DNA of 64,000 nt, taken from positions 1 to 64,000 of the forward strand of contig JAKLEA010000025.1 in the NCBI GenBank assembly GCA_022711755.1. The letters are read 5' to 3'. The notes under the pieces were generated by a model. It did not search any database. It worked only from the letters and a program-made list of their open reading frames with translations, and was not told where the DNA came from. This document shows positions 19,021-29,200 of this stretch, in pieces (the first letter of the stretch is position 1; every line of letters starts with the position of its first letter). This DNA is from Planctomycetota bacterium (lineage in GTDB: Bacteria; Planctomycetota; Brocadiia; SM23-32; JAKLEA01). Position numbers and translations under genes: made by a program.

Positions 19021-21498
19021 ATGAAGAATTCTTTCACTGGGCGAATACCGGCTGGCGATGGACTGACGTTTTTCCTGGCAATGATGCTGGCCTCGATGAT
19101 CTACGCGCAGGAGGATACGATAATGAAATCGTCACAGACACCGCCCCAGAGCGGCGGGAACGCCTTTAACTCAATGGGCAGGAAACCGCTTTTCGAAACT
19201 CATTTCGCTAAGCTTCCTCTGGGCTGCGTACACCCGGCTGGATGGCTGCGCAAGCAACTTGAATTAGAGGCCGATGGTTTCACAGGGCATCTGACCGAGA
19301 TCAGCCAGTGGTGCCGATTCGAGGGCAGCGCATGGGTCAGTAAAGATGGAGCCGGAGCATTCGGCTGGGAGGAACTCCCCTACTGGCTCAAAGGTTATCT
19401 GCCTCTTGGTCATATTCTGAATAATAATCGGATTATCGTAGAATCGAATAAGTGGATTGACGGAGTCCTTTCGAGCCAAGATGCGGACGGCTATTTTGGA
19501 CCTGTTGAGAACAAGAAGAAATGCGACCTCTGGCCGAATATGATCATGCTTTGCGCCCTTAGGTCGCACTACGAAGCCACCGACGACAAGCGCGTTGTGC
19601 CGTTCATGTTAAACTACTTCCGCTGGCAGTCCAGGCTACCACTGGAGAGCTTCCTGCACGGCAGTTGGCAGAAATGGCGAGCCGGCGACAACCTGGATAG
19701 CATTCTCTGGCTCTATAATCAGACCGGCGAGGAATGGCTCATTGACCTTGCGCGAGTGAATCACGATTGTTCAGCCGACTGGAAGGCGACATTTCCGACG
19801 TGGCACGGGGTCAACATCTGCCAATGCTTCCGCGAACCGGGGCAGTACTTCCAGGTCTGCGGAGACCGCCGCTACCTTGACGCGGCATACAGGAATTTTC
19901 GCATTGTCATGGACAAATACGGCCAGGTTCCCGGCGGGATGTTCGGCGCGGATGAGAACTGCCGAGAGGGATACTCCGGCCCGCGACAAGCCGCCGAGAC
20001 ATGTTCCATGGCCGAGTTGATGTTCAGTTCTCAAATCCTTACGAGAATCAGCGGGGACGCCTTCTGGGCGGATGTCTGCGAGGACGTCGCCTTCAATTCG
20101 CTGCCCGCTTCCATGACCCCCGATCTGAAGGGACTTCATTACCTGACCGCGCCAAATATGGTCCAGCTTGACCGCGCAAGCAAGGCTCCGCTGTTACAGA
20201 ATGGCGGCGATATGTTGTCCTTCAATCCGCATGATTATCGCTGCTGCCAGCACAACGTAGCATTCGGGTGGCCTTACTTTTCGGAAAATCTCTGGATGGC
20301 GGCGCGCGGCAACGGGCTTGCAGCAGTTCTCTATGCTCCGTGCGAGGTCAAGGCAAAGGTAGGGGACGGAACCGAAGTGACGATCACTGAGAAGACCGAA
20401 TACCCGTTCGGAGATAGCGTCGAATTCACGATCACGTGCGCAAAGGCGGTCCGTTTCCCGCTCGTTTTGCGAATACCAAAATGGTGCGCGGAGGCAAAGG
20501 TTTCACTTGCCGGGAAGCAGGTTGACGGCAAGGCGATTGCGGGACAATGGGCGACGATTGAAAGGGAATGGAAATCCGGTGATCAGATTCGTCTTGATCT
20601 TCCCATGAATATCAGCGTGAGGGTTTGGGAGAGGAATGACGGCTCCATCTCCGTTGATCGAGGGCCGCTGACGTTTTCATTGAAGATCGCCGAACGCTGG
20701 ACGAAATACGGCGATTCCGAAAAGTGGCCGGGATATGAGGTTTTCCCTGCAAGCGCGTGGAACTACGGACTTGTGCTTGACCCGGCAGACCCAGCGAAAT
20801 CCTTCACGACGCAACCGTCCGGAAAACCACTCGCGGCGCAGCCCTTCACGCCGGATGACGCGCCGATAACTCTAAAAGCGAAAGGACGGAAGATACCGGA
20901 GTGGCAACTTGAAGCCAATGGGTTGGTCGGCGCAATCGGGAAAAGTCCGGTCATTTCCAACGAGCCGGAAGAGGACGTTACATTGATTCCGATGGGCTGC
21001 GCGAGATTGCGAATTTCCGCGTTTCCAAGAGTCGCCGGTCAGGGCGCCAGAGGGGAGGCATGGGATCCACGGGGATGTGCGCCGTCGGCCTCCCACGTCA
21101 ATCCGGGCGACACCGTTCTTGCCCTCAATGACGGTATTCTGCCGAAGAGTTCCGGGGACCAGGGAGTGGCGCGTTTCACGTGGTGGGATCACTTGGGAAC
21201 AGCGGAATGGGCGCAATACGCATGGCCAAAGGCGAAACGCGTCACCGGCTGCAAGGTCTATTGGTTCGACGACACAGGCAAAGGCCAGTGCCGAGTTCCC
21301 GAGGCGTGGCGCGTTCTTTGGCTTGACGGCGCGGAGTGGAAACCCGTCGAGAACGCGTCCGAATACGGCTGTCGGACGGACGCATTAAACGAGGTGAAGT
21401 TCAAGGAGGTTGAGACGACCGGACTGCGGATCGAGGTCCGACTAAAGCCCGGATTTTCAGGCGGGATTCTGGAATGGGCGGTCGAAGAGCGGGAGTGA
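19021..21498 (+). CDS. GH127/DUF1680-type glycoside hydrolase (beta-L-arabinofuranosidase-like)
   Basis: About 825 residues from ATG 19021, chosen because an export signal (LTFFLAMMLASMIYA) follows directly; in-frame ATGs at 18946 and 19006 also exist and no start has a good ribosome site. The body is an alpha/alpha toroid typical of DUF1680. The zinc-thiolate active site of GH127 is recognisable: a Glu and Cys in AAETCSMAE (near residue 325) and the Cys pair in DYRCCQHN (near 406) that supplies the nucleophile. Known members remove L-arabinofuranose from plant-type glycans. A C-terminal domain of about 200 residues is extra. The leader at 18950-19035 is unusually AT-rich. Confidence 0.85.
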   Translation: MKNSFTGRIPAGDGLTFFLAMMLASMIYAQEDTIMKSSQTPPQSGGNAFNSMGRKPLFETHFAKLPLGCVHPAGWLRKQLELEADGFTGHLTEISQWCRFEGSAWVSKDGAGAFGWEELPYWLKGYLPLGHILNNNRIIVESNKWIDGVLSSQDADGYFGPVENKKKCDLWPNMIMLCALRSHYEATDDKRVVPFMLNYFRWQSRLPLESFLHGSWQKWRAGDNLDSILWLYNQTGEEWLIDLARVNHDCSADWKATFPTWHGVNICQCFREPGQYFQVCGDRRYLDAAYRNFRIVMDKYGQVPGGMFGADENCREGYSGPRQAAETCSMAELMFSSQILTRISGDAFWADVCEDVAFNSLPASMTPDLKGLHYLTAPNMVQLDRASKAPLLQNGGDMLSFNPHDYRCCQHNVAFGWPYFSENLWMAARGNGLAAVLYAPCEVKAKVGDGTEVTITEKTEYPFGDSVEFTITCAKAVRFPLVLRIPKWCAEAKVSLAGKQVDGKAIAGQWATIEREWKSGDQIRLDLPMNISVRVWERNDGSISVDRGPLTFSLKIAERWTKYGDSEKWPGYEVFPASAWNYGLVLDPADPAKSFTTQPSGKPLAAQPFTPDDAPITLKAKGRKIPEWQLEANGLVGAIGKSPVISNEPEEDVTLIPMGCARLRISAFPRVAGQGARGEAWDPRGCAPSASHVNPGDTVLALNDGILPKSSGDQGVARFTWWDHLGTAEWAQYAWPKAKRVTGCKVYWFDDTGKGQCRVPEAWRVLWLDGAEWKPVENASEYGCRTDALNEVKFKEVETTGLRIEVRLKPGFSGGILEWAVEERE

Positions 21499-21552
21499 AT
21501 ATGATCGCTTTCCTAAATGAGGATTAATGCCTAAACCAGTTGGATAACAAAG

Positions 21553-22407
21553 ATGTCGGTTGTTTCACGAAGCGAAACGATTTATCGCGAGACACGGAAC
21601 GTGGTCTACGGGGAAGCGGGCGGCGCTGGGCTGGTGATGGATGTCTTCTCCCCGGCCCAAACCGGCGGTCCCGCGCGTGGGCTGGGAATAATCTGCGTCA
21701 CCAGCGGCGGATGGAACTCCGACCGCGCCATGGTGGAAAACTACCGCAATCTGGGAACCTTTGACGCGTTCTGCAGCCGGGGATACACGGTGTTCGCCGC
21801 GCGTCCCGGTTCCGTGCCGGTCTTCACGGCCATTGAGATGCTCGACAACGTTCGCGCGGGAATCCGGTACGTGAAAGATCGCGCTGGAGAATACGGAATC
21901 GCCCCGGACCGGATCGGCTTGTTCGGGGTATCGGCGGGGGGGCATCTGGCCTGCCTTGCGGCCGCGCGGGTTGAGCAGGGGGACCCCGGAGCGGCGGATC
22001 CGCTTCTGAGGCATGATACTGTGGTTCAAGCGGTCGCCGCGTTCTGCCCGCCGACGGATTTCCTTAACTGGAGTCCCGAAAGCGATGTCGTGAAACTCGC
22101 AAAAGGCTCCCTGTCGTTCCGGAACAAACCGCCCGAACCAGACCAACAGCAGATGGACGAGGCTCTGAGGGCCATCTCGCCGGTCTGCCATGTCAAGCCC
22201 GGTTTGCCACCTTTCCGGCTCGTTCACGGCGGAGCCGACAGCCTGGTGCCCTTCCGGCAGTCGGAACTGCTGGCGAACGCCTTGCGCAACGCGGGCAATT
22301 CCGTCCAACTGATCGAGAAGCCGGGCGCCGAACACGGCTGGCCGACCATACGAGAGGACGTTGAGGAAACCGCAGAATGGTTCAATTCGATGCTCGTGTC
22401 CCGCTGA
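21553..22407 (+). CDS. Alpha/beta hydrolase, acetyl-xylan-esterase/carboxylesterase-like
   Basis: 284 residues from ATG 21553, without a strong ribosome site. No signal peptide is seen, so it is probably cytoplasmic. The catalytic triad can be placed: nucleophile Ser in GLFGVSAGGHLAC, Asp in LVHGGADSLVPF and His in GAEHGWP. The overall pattern resembles the small esterases found in glycan-use clusters that remove acetyl or feruloyl groups from oligosaccharides. It follows the GH127 gene by 54 bp on the same strand and precedes the NIF3-like gene by 60 bp, fitting a common transcript. Confidence 0.85.
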   Translation: MSVVSRSETIYRETRNVVYGEAGGAGLVMDVFSPAQTGGPARGLGIICVTSGGWNSDRAMVENYRNLGTFDAFCSRGYTVFAARPGSVPVFTAIEMLDNVRAGIRYVKDRAGEYGIAPDRIGLFGVSAGGHLACLAAARVEQGDPGAADPLLRHDTVVQAVAAFCPPTDFLNWSPESDVVKLAKGSLSFRNKPPEPDQQQMDEALRAISPVCHVKPGLPPFRLVHGGADSLVPFRQSELLANALRNAGNSVQLIEKPGAEHGWPTIREDVEETAEWFNSMLVSR

Positions 22408-22467
22408 CAATAAGCGGGATTTGGGTATCGCATTGTATTAACTGGATTCTCAATTGCGGAGACGCAG

Positions 22468-23277
22468 ATGGCCACAGCCAGAGAAGTTGCGCAGGCATTC
22501 GAAGAGATCGCCCCGATGAGCGCGGGTCTTGCCGGCGACCAGTTGGGATTCATCCACGGCAATCCAGACGCGGTCGTCGCTGGGCTGGGGTGTATGTGGT
22601 GCGTTCATTCACAGAGCCTGCGATACTGCGCAGAGCGCGGGCTGAATATGATCATCTGCCACGAGGCGCTCTGGCTTCCGGCCCAGACCAGTCCATGGTA
22701 CGACGGCCCGACCGAGGAGCGCATATTCTCGAACCGGGTCCGGCGTGAAGGCTTGGCTGCGGGCGGGGCGGTCGTATATCGAAGCCACTCGAACTGGGAC
22801 GGTTTGAGAAACATCGGGATCGCCGACAGCGCCGTTGCCGCGCTGCGCCTTGCGGAAGCGAAAGAGATCGGACGGCAGAGATTCTTCTCCGTTCAGGAAC
22901 TTGCCCGTCCGGTCTACGTCGAGGAGTTGAAACGGATTGTGGAGCGCGGACTCGGCTTTGCCGGATGCCGGATATTTGGGGACGCGGGGAAGCAGATACG
23001 ACGGTTTGCCTTTCTGATTGGCGGATTCGGGGAGAACCAGTGCCACATGCCGCAGGCGGCCATGGAGATGGGGGCGGAGGCGGTGATAATCGGAGAAATG
23101 AGCGAATTCATCGTGATCGCGTGTCTCGAGATGGGTCTGCCCGTCATCGAGAGCCTGCACAGCGTCAGCGAAATCCCCGGCATCAAGGCTCAGGCCGAAG
23201 TCCTGGCGAAACGGCTCCATCCCCTGCGCGTGGAATACGTCCCCAGCGGGGCGATGTCGTTCTCAAGACAGATATGA
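22468..23277 (+). CDS. NIF3/DUF34-family dinuclear metal protein
   Basis: 269 residues from ATG 22468 with GGAGA upstream. The family's metal-binding motifs are present: HEALWLP near the N terminus, RSHSNWD in the middle, and GEMSEF and ESLHSVSEIPGI at the end, which provide the two-metal centre. NIF3/YbgI proteins are widespread; proposed roles include metal insertion or a cyclohydrolase-like activity, and the true reaction is unsettled. The usual GHR signature differs slightly, so this is a divergent member. It ends the plus-strand glycan run and is followed by a convergent gene, so its presence here may be incidental. Confidence 0.85.
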   Translation: MATAREVAQAFEEIAPMSAGLAGDQLGFIHGNPDAVVAGLGCMWCVHSQSLRYCAERGLNMIICHEALWLPAQTSPWYDGPTEERIFSNRVRREGLAAGGAVVYRSHSNWDGLRNIGIADSAVAALRLAEAKEIGRQRFFSVQELARPVYVEELKRIVERGLGFAGCRIFGDAGKQIRRFAFLIGGFGENQCHMPQAAMEMGAEAVIIGEMSEFIVIACLEMGLPVIESLHSVSEIPGIKAQAEVLAKRLHPLRVEYVPSGAMSFSRQI

Positions 23278-23346
23278 AATCCTGATTAATGTCCGTCATT
23301 TACGCAGTTACCTGAGACATGCCGATGACGGGCGGATTTCAGTTGC

Positions 23347-25965
23347 CTACTTCCGGGAAGCTGAGGTTACTGATATTGGATTGGTAATAATCCATGGATA
23401 CCAGTCCCCGCAAGCCTGGAGAAACGCCTCCAACCTGTACTTGCCGGGTAGCGTGACCGGAAGGTCAACCGCGTCGGCATTCTCCATCCATTGAATTGAT
23501 CCGTCGCGAATGATCCGTATAAAACACGGCAGCGGCAACCGTGCCTTGAGGACCATGCCCGGCCGGAATTCCACGGTCTGGCCGAATGTGAACTTCCCGT
23601 CGTCGCCGGTCTCGCACCAGAAGCCCGCGCCGTCGGTGGGGCAGATCCAGTCCATGCCTACGTAGCAACGCCCCGCCTTCAAGGCCTGAATCAGCGCGTC
23701 CTGCGTGATTTCACCAAGACAGACATGGTTCATCACGTTGTTGAAACTCACAATATACGGGTCTATCTGCGCGACGAACGGTCCCTTGTCCAGACCGAAC
23801 GTTTCCTTAATCAGCTTCGTGGTCGGAGAGGACGGAATCTCTTTGACGAGGTGTCCAAGTGTGTCATGGATTACGATCCCGCCTTTGCCGTCGTCCTCGA
23901 GTTTCAGTCCGACGTTGCAGTGCGAGTCGGACGCCCCGACTCCGGGAAAGACGGCGCTGCGCGCCCGGTTGAGCGCGTCCCACAGCATGATCTGGCCGGC
24001 GGGGTAATCGTCAACGACGGCGAAGGTTTCCTGCGGGAAGTCCTTCACGCCCGATAGCAGGGGCATCAGTGTGGCCGGATCGCTCTGAGCCGCCATGAGC
24101 GCAACCAGGTCGTGATCCAGCATGTCGGAATGCGTGTTGTAGATTTCCATCCCGTCGGCCTTCGTCGCCATGATGGACTTGAACGTATGGCCCTCGGTGT
24201 GCTTGGCGAACAGGCCTTTAATAATCTCATTCGATTCAAGGGGATGGGCCAACTGCAGGCAACCCCCGCCGCCGCCCTCAACGCCCGGCATCAGGAGAAC
24301 GCCGTTGAACATGCCGCGCTTCTGCATGTTCCAATGCTCCCCGTTCGGGCGCGTGTGTTCGGTGAAGCAGAGGGCTTTGATGCCAAGTTTGTTGGCGGCT
24401 TCAGTGATTTCTTCGTAGGTTCCACGGCTGTCGTGGGAAACAGAGGAATGAATATGCACAATCGCGCGGGTCGTAGGGAACGGAGTGGAAATCTGCTTGC
24501 GCGTTCGCTCGTATTCCGCCCGCTGGCGCGACAAGCCTTCCAGAAACTCCCGCGAAAGGCGGACGAGCATCGGAGATCTGACCGGATCGGCCAGGGAATG
24601 AATCGCCTGAAGAATCTGTTTTGCGCAGTTCGGGCCGATGCTGTTTTCCTCGCCATACTGGCCCTTCATAATGCCATAGCAGAACGGCGGCTGGGCGTCC
24701 CACTGGCACTTGGGGATGATATAACCCACTTCGTCGTTGGCCAGCCCCACGACGATGCGAGTCCGGGGCGACGGATTGGCAAATATTGGTTTTTCTGGGA
24801 TGGCGTTGGGGAAGTCGGCCTCCGGTAGAACTGGGTTCTGCATTCCGCCGATCGCCAGTTCGGGATACATTTCTCCGGGGACGTTGATCAGTTCCAGATC
24901 GCCGAAGATCAGGCGGGACACCTCGGTTTCCATGCACGGAGTTCCCGCCTTTATCTCCGCTTTCACGTCGGTTTGTTCGGCGATCCACATCCTGCGTTTG
25001 ATCAGGCCGGCTGCTGCCGCGGCGGCGAACCTTTTGTTTCCTACCTCCAGCGCGATTCTCTTCTGCTTGATCGTGAAAGGCGTCAGGCTGACCGGCTTGG
25101 AACGACCTAACGCCTCCTCTGCGCGCCGGGCCGCCTCCAGCCCGACGGCCTTGCACCACTCGGATTTCTTCAATTGCTCCTTTGTATCATCCGGCGGCTC
25201 CTTGATTTCGCCGCCGGGACTCATCATCCCCCCCAGCGTTCCATTGAAGAAACTTGCCGGGCACTTGTGAGTCTCCTTCAGTTTGCCCAGCAGATCGCCA
25301 ACGTAGTCTGCTGAAATTCTATGATTCCTGGGGCCGAGGGACTCGGGATGATTCGTCCAGAAGACCAGCATTCCGATCATCTCCCCCCTGGCGGACTTGA
25401 AAGCCAATACCCGCATCTTGCCCTCGATGACTATGGGGATGCGGTCGTCGTCGGTCAGATTGGAAACGTCTGCCTGCCCCAGCCACGCCTGCTCGCAGGG
25501 CTGAAGGGCTTTTTCGGCGTCCCTGACGGCCTGCGCCGCCTCCGCCCTCAGTCGCGCCATATACTCCAGGTCCTGGCCCGAATGCGCCTCGTCCGGACCC
25601 GAAAGTCCCATCGTATCCGGCCCAGCGTGGTTGTGCGTGGCATGCACGAGGACGTAGTCGAAGTCCTTCAGTTGAGACCGTATTTCCATCGCTTCGTCGA
25701 AGAAAAGCCCGATGACGTCAAGCGACAAGAGCGCGACCTTCTGTTTGCCGTCCGACAGCACGGTCGCCCTGGCGCTTATAGGATCGCGCAAACCTTCGGC
25801 GGGCCTGTTCCTGCCGTAGCCCGCCATCCAGACCTTGCTGTTCTGCCAATCCGGGGTGATGTCACGTTCGGCCATGCCGACGCTCAACTGCGCGGCAAGG
25901 GCGGTCGTTCCAAAGGATGCCAACATTACGATCAGAAGGAGTCGCATGAGTGTTGCGCGTTTCAT
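23347..25965 (-). CDS. Ceramidase-like hydrolase fused to a PHP-type metal domain
   Basis: 872 residues from ATG 25965; the frame is open further upstream but this start has GGAAG before it and leads into a signal peptide (RLLLIVMLASFGTTALA). Residues about 25-480 match neutral/alkaline non-lysosomal ceramidase-type proteins, seen in GMAERDITPDW, HATHNHAGPDT (zinc ligands) and FWTNHPESL. A second metal domain of PHP type then starts with HIHSSVSHDSRG and ALCFTEHTR and includes GVGASDSHCNVG. PHP domains are phosphoesterases or related hydrolases. The fusion puts two metallohydrolase units in one exported protein. The substrate is unknown; many bacterial ceramidase-like proteins in glycan loci probably do not act on ceramide. 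Confidence 0.82.
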   Translation of the reverse strand: MKRATLMRLLLIVMLASFGTTALAAQLSVGMAERDITPDWQNSKVWMAGYGRNRPAEGLRDPISARATVLSDGKQKVALLSLDVIGLFFDEAMEIRSQLKDFDYVLVHATHNHAGPDTMGLSGPDEAHSGQDLEYMARLRAEAAQAVRDAEKALQPCEQAWLGQADVSNLTDDDRIPIVIEGKMRVLAFKSARGEMIGMLVFWTNHPESLGPRNHRISADYVGDLLGKLKETHKCPASFFNGTLGGMMSPGGEIKEPPDDTKEQLKKSEWCKAVGLEAARRAEEALGRSKPVSLTPFTIKQKRIALEVGNKRFAAAAAAGLIKRRMWIAEQTDVKAEIKAGTPCMETEVSRLIFGDLELINVPGEMYPELAIGGMQNPVLPEADFPNAIPEKPIFANPSPRTRIVVGLANDEVGYIIPKCQWDAQPPFCYGIMKGQYGEENSIGPNCAKQILQAIHSLADPVRSPMLVRLSREFLEGLSRQRAEYERTRKQISTPFPTTRAIVHIHSSVSHDSRGTYEEITEAANKLGIKALCFTEHTRPNGEHWNMQKRGMFNGVLLMPGVEGGGGGCLQLAHPLESNEIIKGLFAKHTEGHTFKSIMATKADGMEIYNTHSDMLDHDLVALMAAQSDPATLMPLLSGVKDFPQETFAVVDDYPAGQIMLWDALNRARSAVFPGVGASDSHCNVGLKLEDDGKGGIVIHDTLGHLVKEIPSSPTTKLIKETFGLDKGPFVAQIDPYIVSFNNVMNHVCLGEITQDALIQALKAGRCYVGMDWICPTDGAGFWCETGDDGKFTFGQTVEFRPGMVLKARLPLPCFIRIIRDGSIQWMENADAVDLPVTLPGKYRLEAFLQACGDWYPWIITNPISVTSASRK

Positions 25966-26270
25966 TTCTGCTTCCGACGGTTTTCGACCTGATTTGAATC
26001 CTCGAACATCAATTCCCAAATACCATATTCGTTCCATCCGATTTCATTGTCACGGTGACATGACGTACTGTCAACCTCCTTCGGCTTGTTTTCGACGGCG
26101 CAAGCTGAAATACGTTCACGCTTTAAAATCAACACATGCAGACAGACCGCCATCACTCCGGAATCTCGTGGATGCGCGCAGGCGGCATTATTATCGGGCA
26201 TCTGTTGCTTCCGGGCGCGCCGGCGCGTAAGTTATCGCGCGGTGTTGTTCGGAATCGAAAGGGGAATCAC
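25966..26270. other. Divergent intergenic region, about 305 bp
   Basis: Separates the minus-strand ceramidase-PHP gene from the plus-strand 1441-residue lipoprotein gene, so it must hold both promoters. The frame upstream of ATG 26271 stays open back to 26136 but looks non-coding and has no ribosome site. I see no convincing operator or riboswitch. Confidence 0.5.
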
Positions 26271-29200
26271 ATGGCGCAAATCGGCGAAACCGCATCGGCA
26301 CGTCGTAATGCCTTAGCTGGATATTTCATCGTCGCCATTTTTATGGCGCTTGCGTCAATCGTCGGCGGGTGCGCCACGCCTGCAACCTCAGTGAGAGACA
26401 CCGAAAGCGAGTGGATCATTGAAAATGCGTCGCTGATGGCAACGGTCTCGCCGGCGGACGGCAGACTCTCCGTCCTCGATAAGCGATGCGGCTACCTTTG
26501 GCGGCAGATGAACGAGATTCCCGTAACGCGGGCGCTCTCCTTCCGCAAGACCGTAAAAGCTCCGGAAATCAACGGCGACCTCGGCGACTGGCCCGGAGAG
26601 GCGACGCTTGAACTGAATCACATGATGACCGCAGACGCCAAGAACGTGAGCAACAACGGCGATTGCTCCGCTGACGCAACGCTGATGTGGGATGCGGAAA
26701 ATCTATATCTCGCCGTGAATGCGCGTGATGACGTTGCGAATCCCGGAGCCGCGTATCAGGACAGGTGGTGGGAGCGCGATTCGATAGAGTTCTGGATCGA
26801 GGGAAGGCAGTTCGGCATCAGCCTGAATGAAACCGAGCCTCAGGTCCGCGATGCGGAAGGCCGGGTCAAAGGCGTCCGCGTCGCCGTCGCGCGGGAAGCC
26901 GGCAGCTATCGCGTTGAAGCCGCTCTGCCCTGGAAATCCCTGAAAGCGGGATTCAGGCCGCAACCGGGAGGGGGCTTCAGATTCGCTCTCGGAATCAACG
27001 ATGCCGACGCCGGAACCGGGCGCGAGGGACAACTCTACTTCCCGACAACCTGGGTTCACTCAAGCCCAGACACCTTCGCGATGGCAAAACTGGCTGGCGA
27101 AGATGGAAACATTCCCGAACATGTGAATACCGGAGCCGATGCCGGATTCCGCAACGTCCGCCGCCTTCCCAACGGTGGAAAGGGTATCCAATTTGAAACC
27201 GACTTTAACACGCAAGGCGGAAAGACAATCACCGCCACTCTCTCGTTCAGCATGCCCGATGACGGCGCGGACCTTCAGATCGAGACGACATTGCCCGATT
27301 TGCAGGCTGAGATTGGAAGCTTTGATTTTCTGACGCCGTTATATCTCGATTCGCGCAGGCCCGTTCTTGCGGTTGCCGACTATTGCAACGGGCACATCTA
27401 TCCGGCGGACCTCGATCCGTTCCCACGGACGTGGCTTGACGGCGGGCGGCTGGACATGCCGTGGGTCGGGATGTGCGACCTTGAAAGCGGAATCGGCTAT
27501 TGCCTGATAATCGAGACCAGCGACGACGCGGCGCTTCGCTGTAATCCAAGGAAAAAGATGTGGGGGGGGAGCCTTGTCGCGCCCCAACTGCACTGGACGC
27601 CCAGCAAGGGCAGGTTCGCCTATCCCAGGAGCGTGATTTATCGCTTCTACGACAGGGGCGGCTACGTCGCGGCGGCGAAGGCATATCGCGCATACGCGAA
27701 GGAGCAGGGACTTATCGTTCCGTTCAGCGAAAAGCTCAAGCGGAACCCAAACATCGCGCGGCTCTTCGGCGCGCCGGACGTCTGGGGCGACGCCAGTCTG
27801 AGTTTCGCGCGGGAAGCGAAAGCCGCCGGCGTTGAGAAAATGCTCATCCAGGGCCGGACGACCCCGAAGGAAACCGCCGAAATCAACGCTCTGGGCTATA
27901 TTACAAGCGAATACGACAACTACACGGACATCCTGCCCGTCGAGAAGGAGGACGGCATTGACTCAACCCACGGCATCCTGCCTGACCACGCCGCGATGAT
28001 GAGCGACGGCAAGCGCATTACGGCCTGGCTGACATGGGACAAGCAAACGCAATACATGAAGCGATGCCCCGCGCTCTGGGTTCCCGCCGCGCAGAAGGTC
28101 ATTCCGAAGGTTCTCGCGGAGTATCCCTTCCTCGGGCGCTTCATTGACGTGACGACGGCGGAGGGTATTTACGAGTGTTACGATCCGAATCATCCGCTGA
28201 CAAAGGGCGAGAAAAGGCGTTGCGGTGAGGAATTGCTGGCATATGTCAGAGCGAACGGACTGGTGACGGGGGGGGAGCATGGAATCTGGTGGTGCGTGCC
28301 GCATCTGGACTACATCGAGGGCATGATGAGCAGCTACCAGTTCTCATGGCCCGCCGGGCACCTGCTTCACCCGAAGACGAAGGACGAGGAGTTCACGGAC
28401 CCGTGGGGCGGGAAACTGCCGAAGTGGTCGGAATATGAGAAATGGGGCATCGGTCACGAGTGGCGCGTTCCACTCTGGGAACTCGTCTTCCACGACTGCA
28501 TCGTCTCGACGTGGTACTGGGGCGACTCCAACGACTTCCTGCTCGACGCGGCGCCGGAGATTACTGCCAAGAAGAATGCCTACAACATCCTCTATGGCAC
28601 GATTCCGATGATGTGGGCCGACTCCCAGGGCGCGTGGAAGAAGAATCGCGATACCTTCCTGACAAGCTACAGGAATACCTGCAAGCTGCACGAAGCGATT
28701 GCAGGCGCGGAGATGGTCAGCCACGAATTCCTGAGCGAAGATCACGCGCTTCAGAGGACGGTTTTTTCTGATGGAACGGAGGCGATTGTCAATTTCGGGG
28801 ATAGCCCCTTGTATGTCGAGTTCAGAGGTCGCAAATTGCTGGTATCGCCAAACGGTTTCATGGTTGAGGGGACGAAGATCAGCCAGTCATGCCTGGTGGA
28901 AGACGGACGGATCGTAACGAACATTCGCATGGAAGGCTATTCTTATGCCGACGATGACGGAGAGGCAATTGAATTACAGGCGTCAGGTCAGAACACCATA
29001 CGCATGCGCATCAGCGATAAGCCTGCGGCAGGATTCAAAGATGGTCATGAAGACATCTTTCCGATAGTTCATCCTGTCAGCGTGGACCTTGAGGCAATCA
29101 CCCGGGGCTGGGACATTGCAACCACCCGCCTTTATAAACTTGATGAAACGGGCCGTCGCATACACGAGGCGATGCTCCATGCAAGCTCGGTGGAAGGCAA

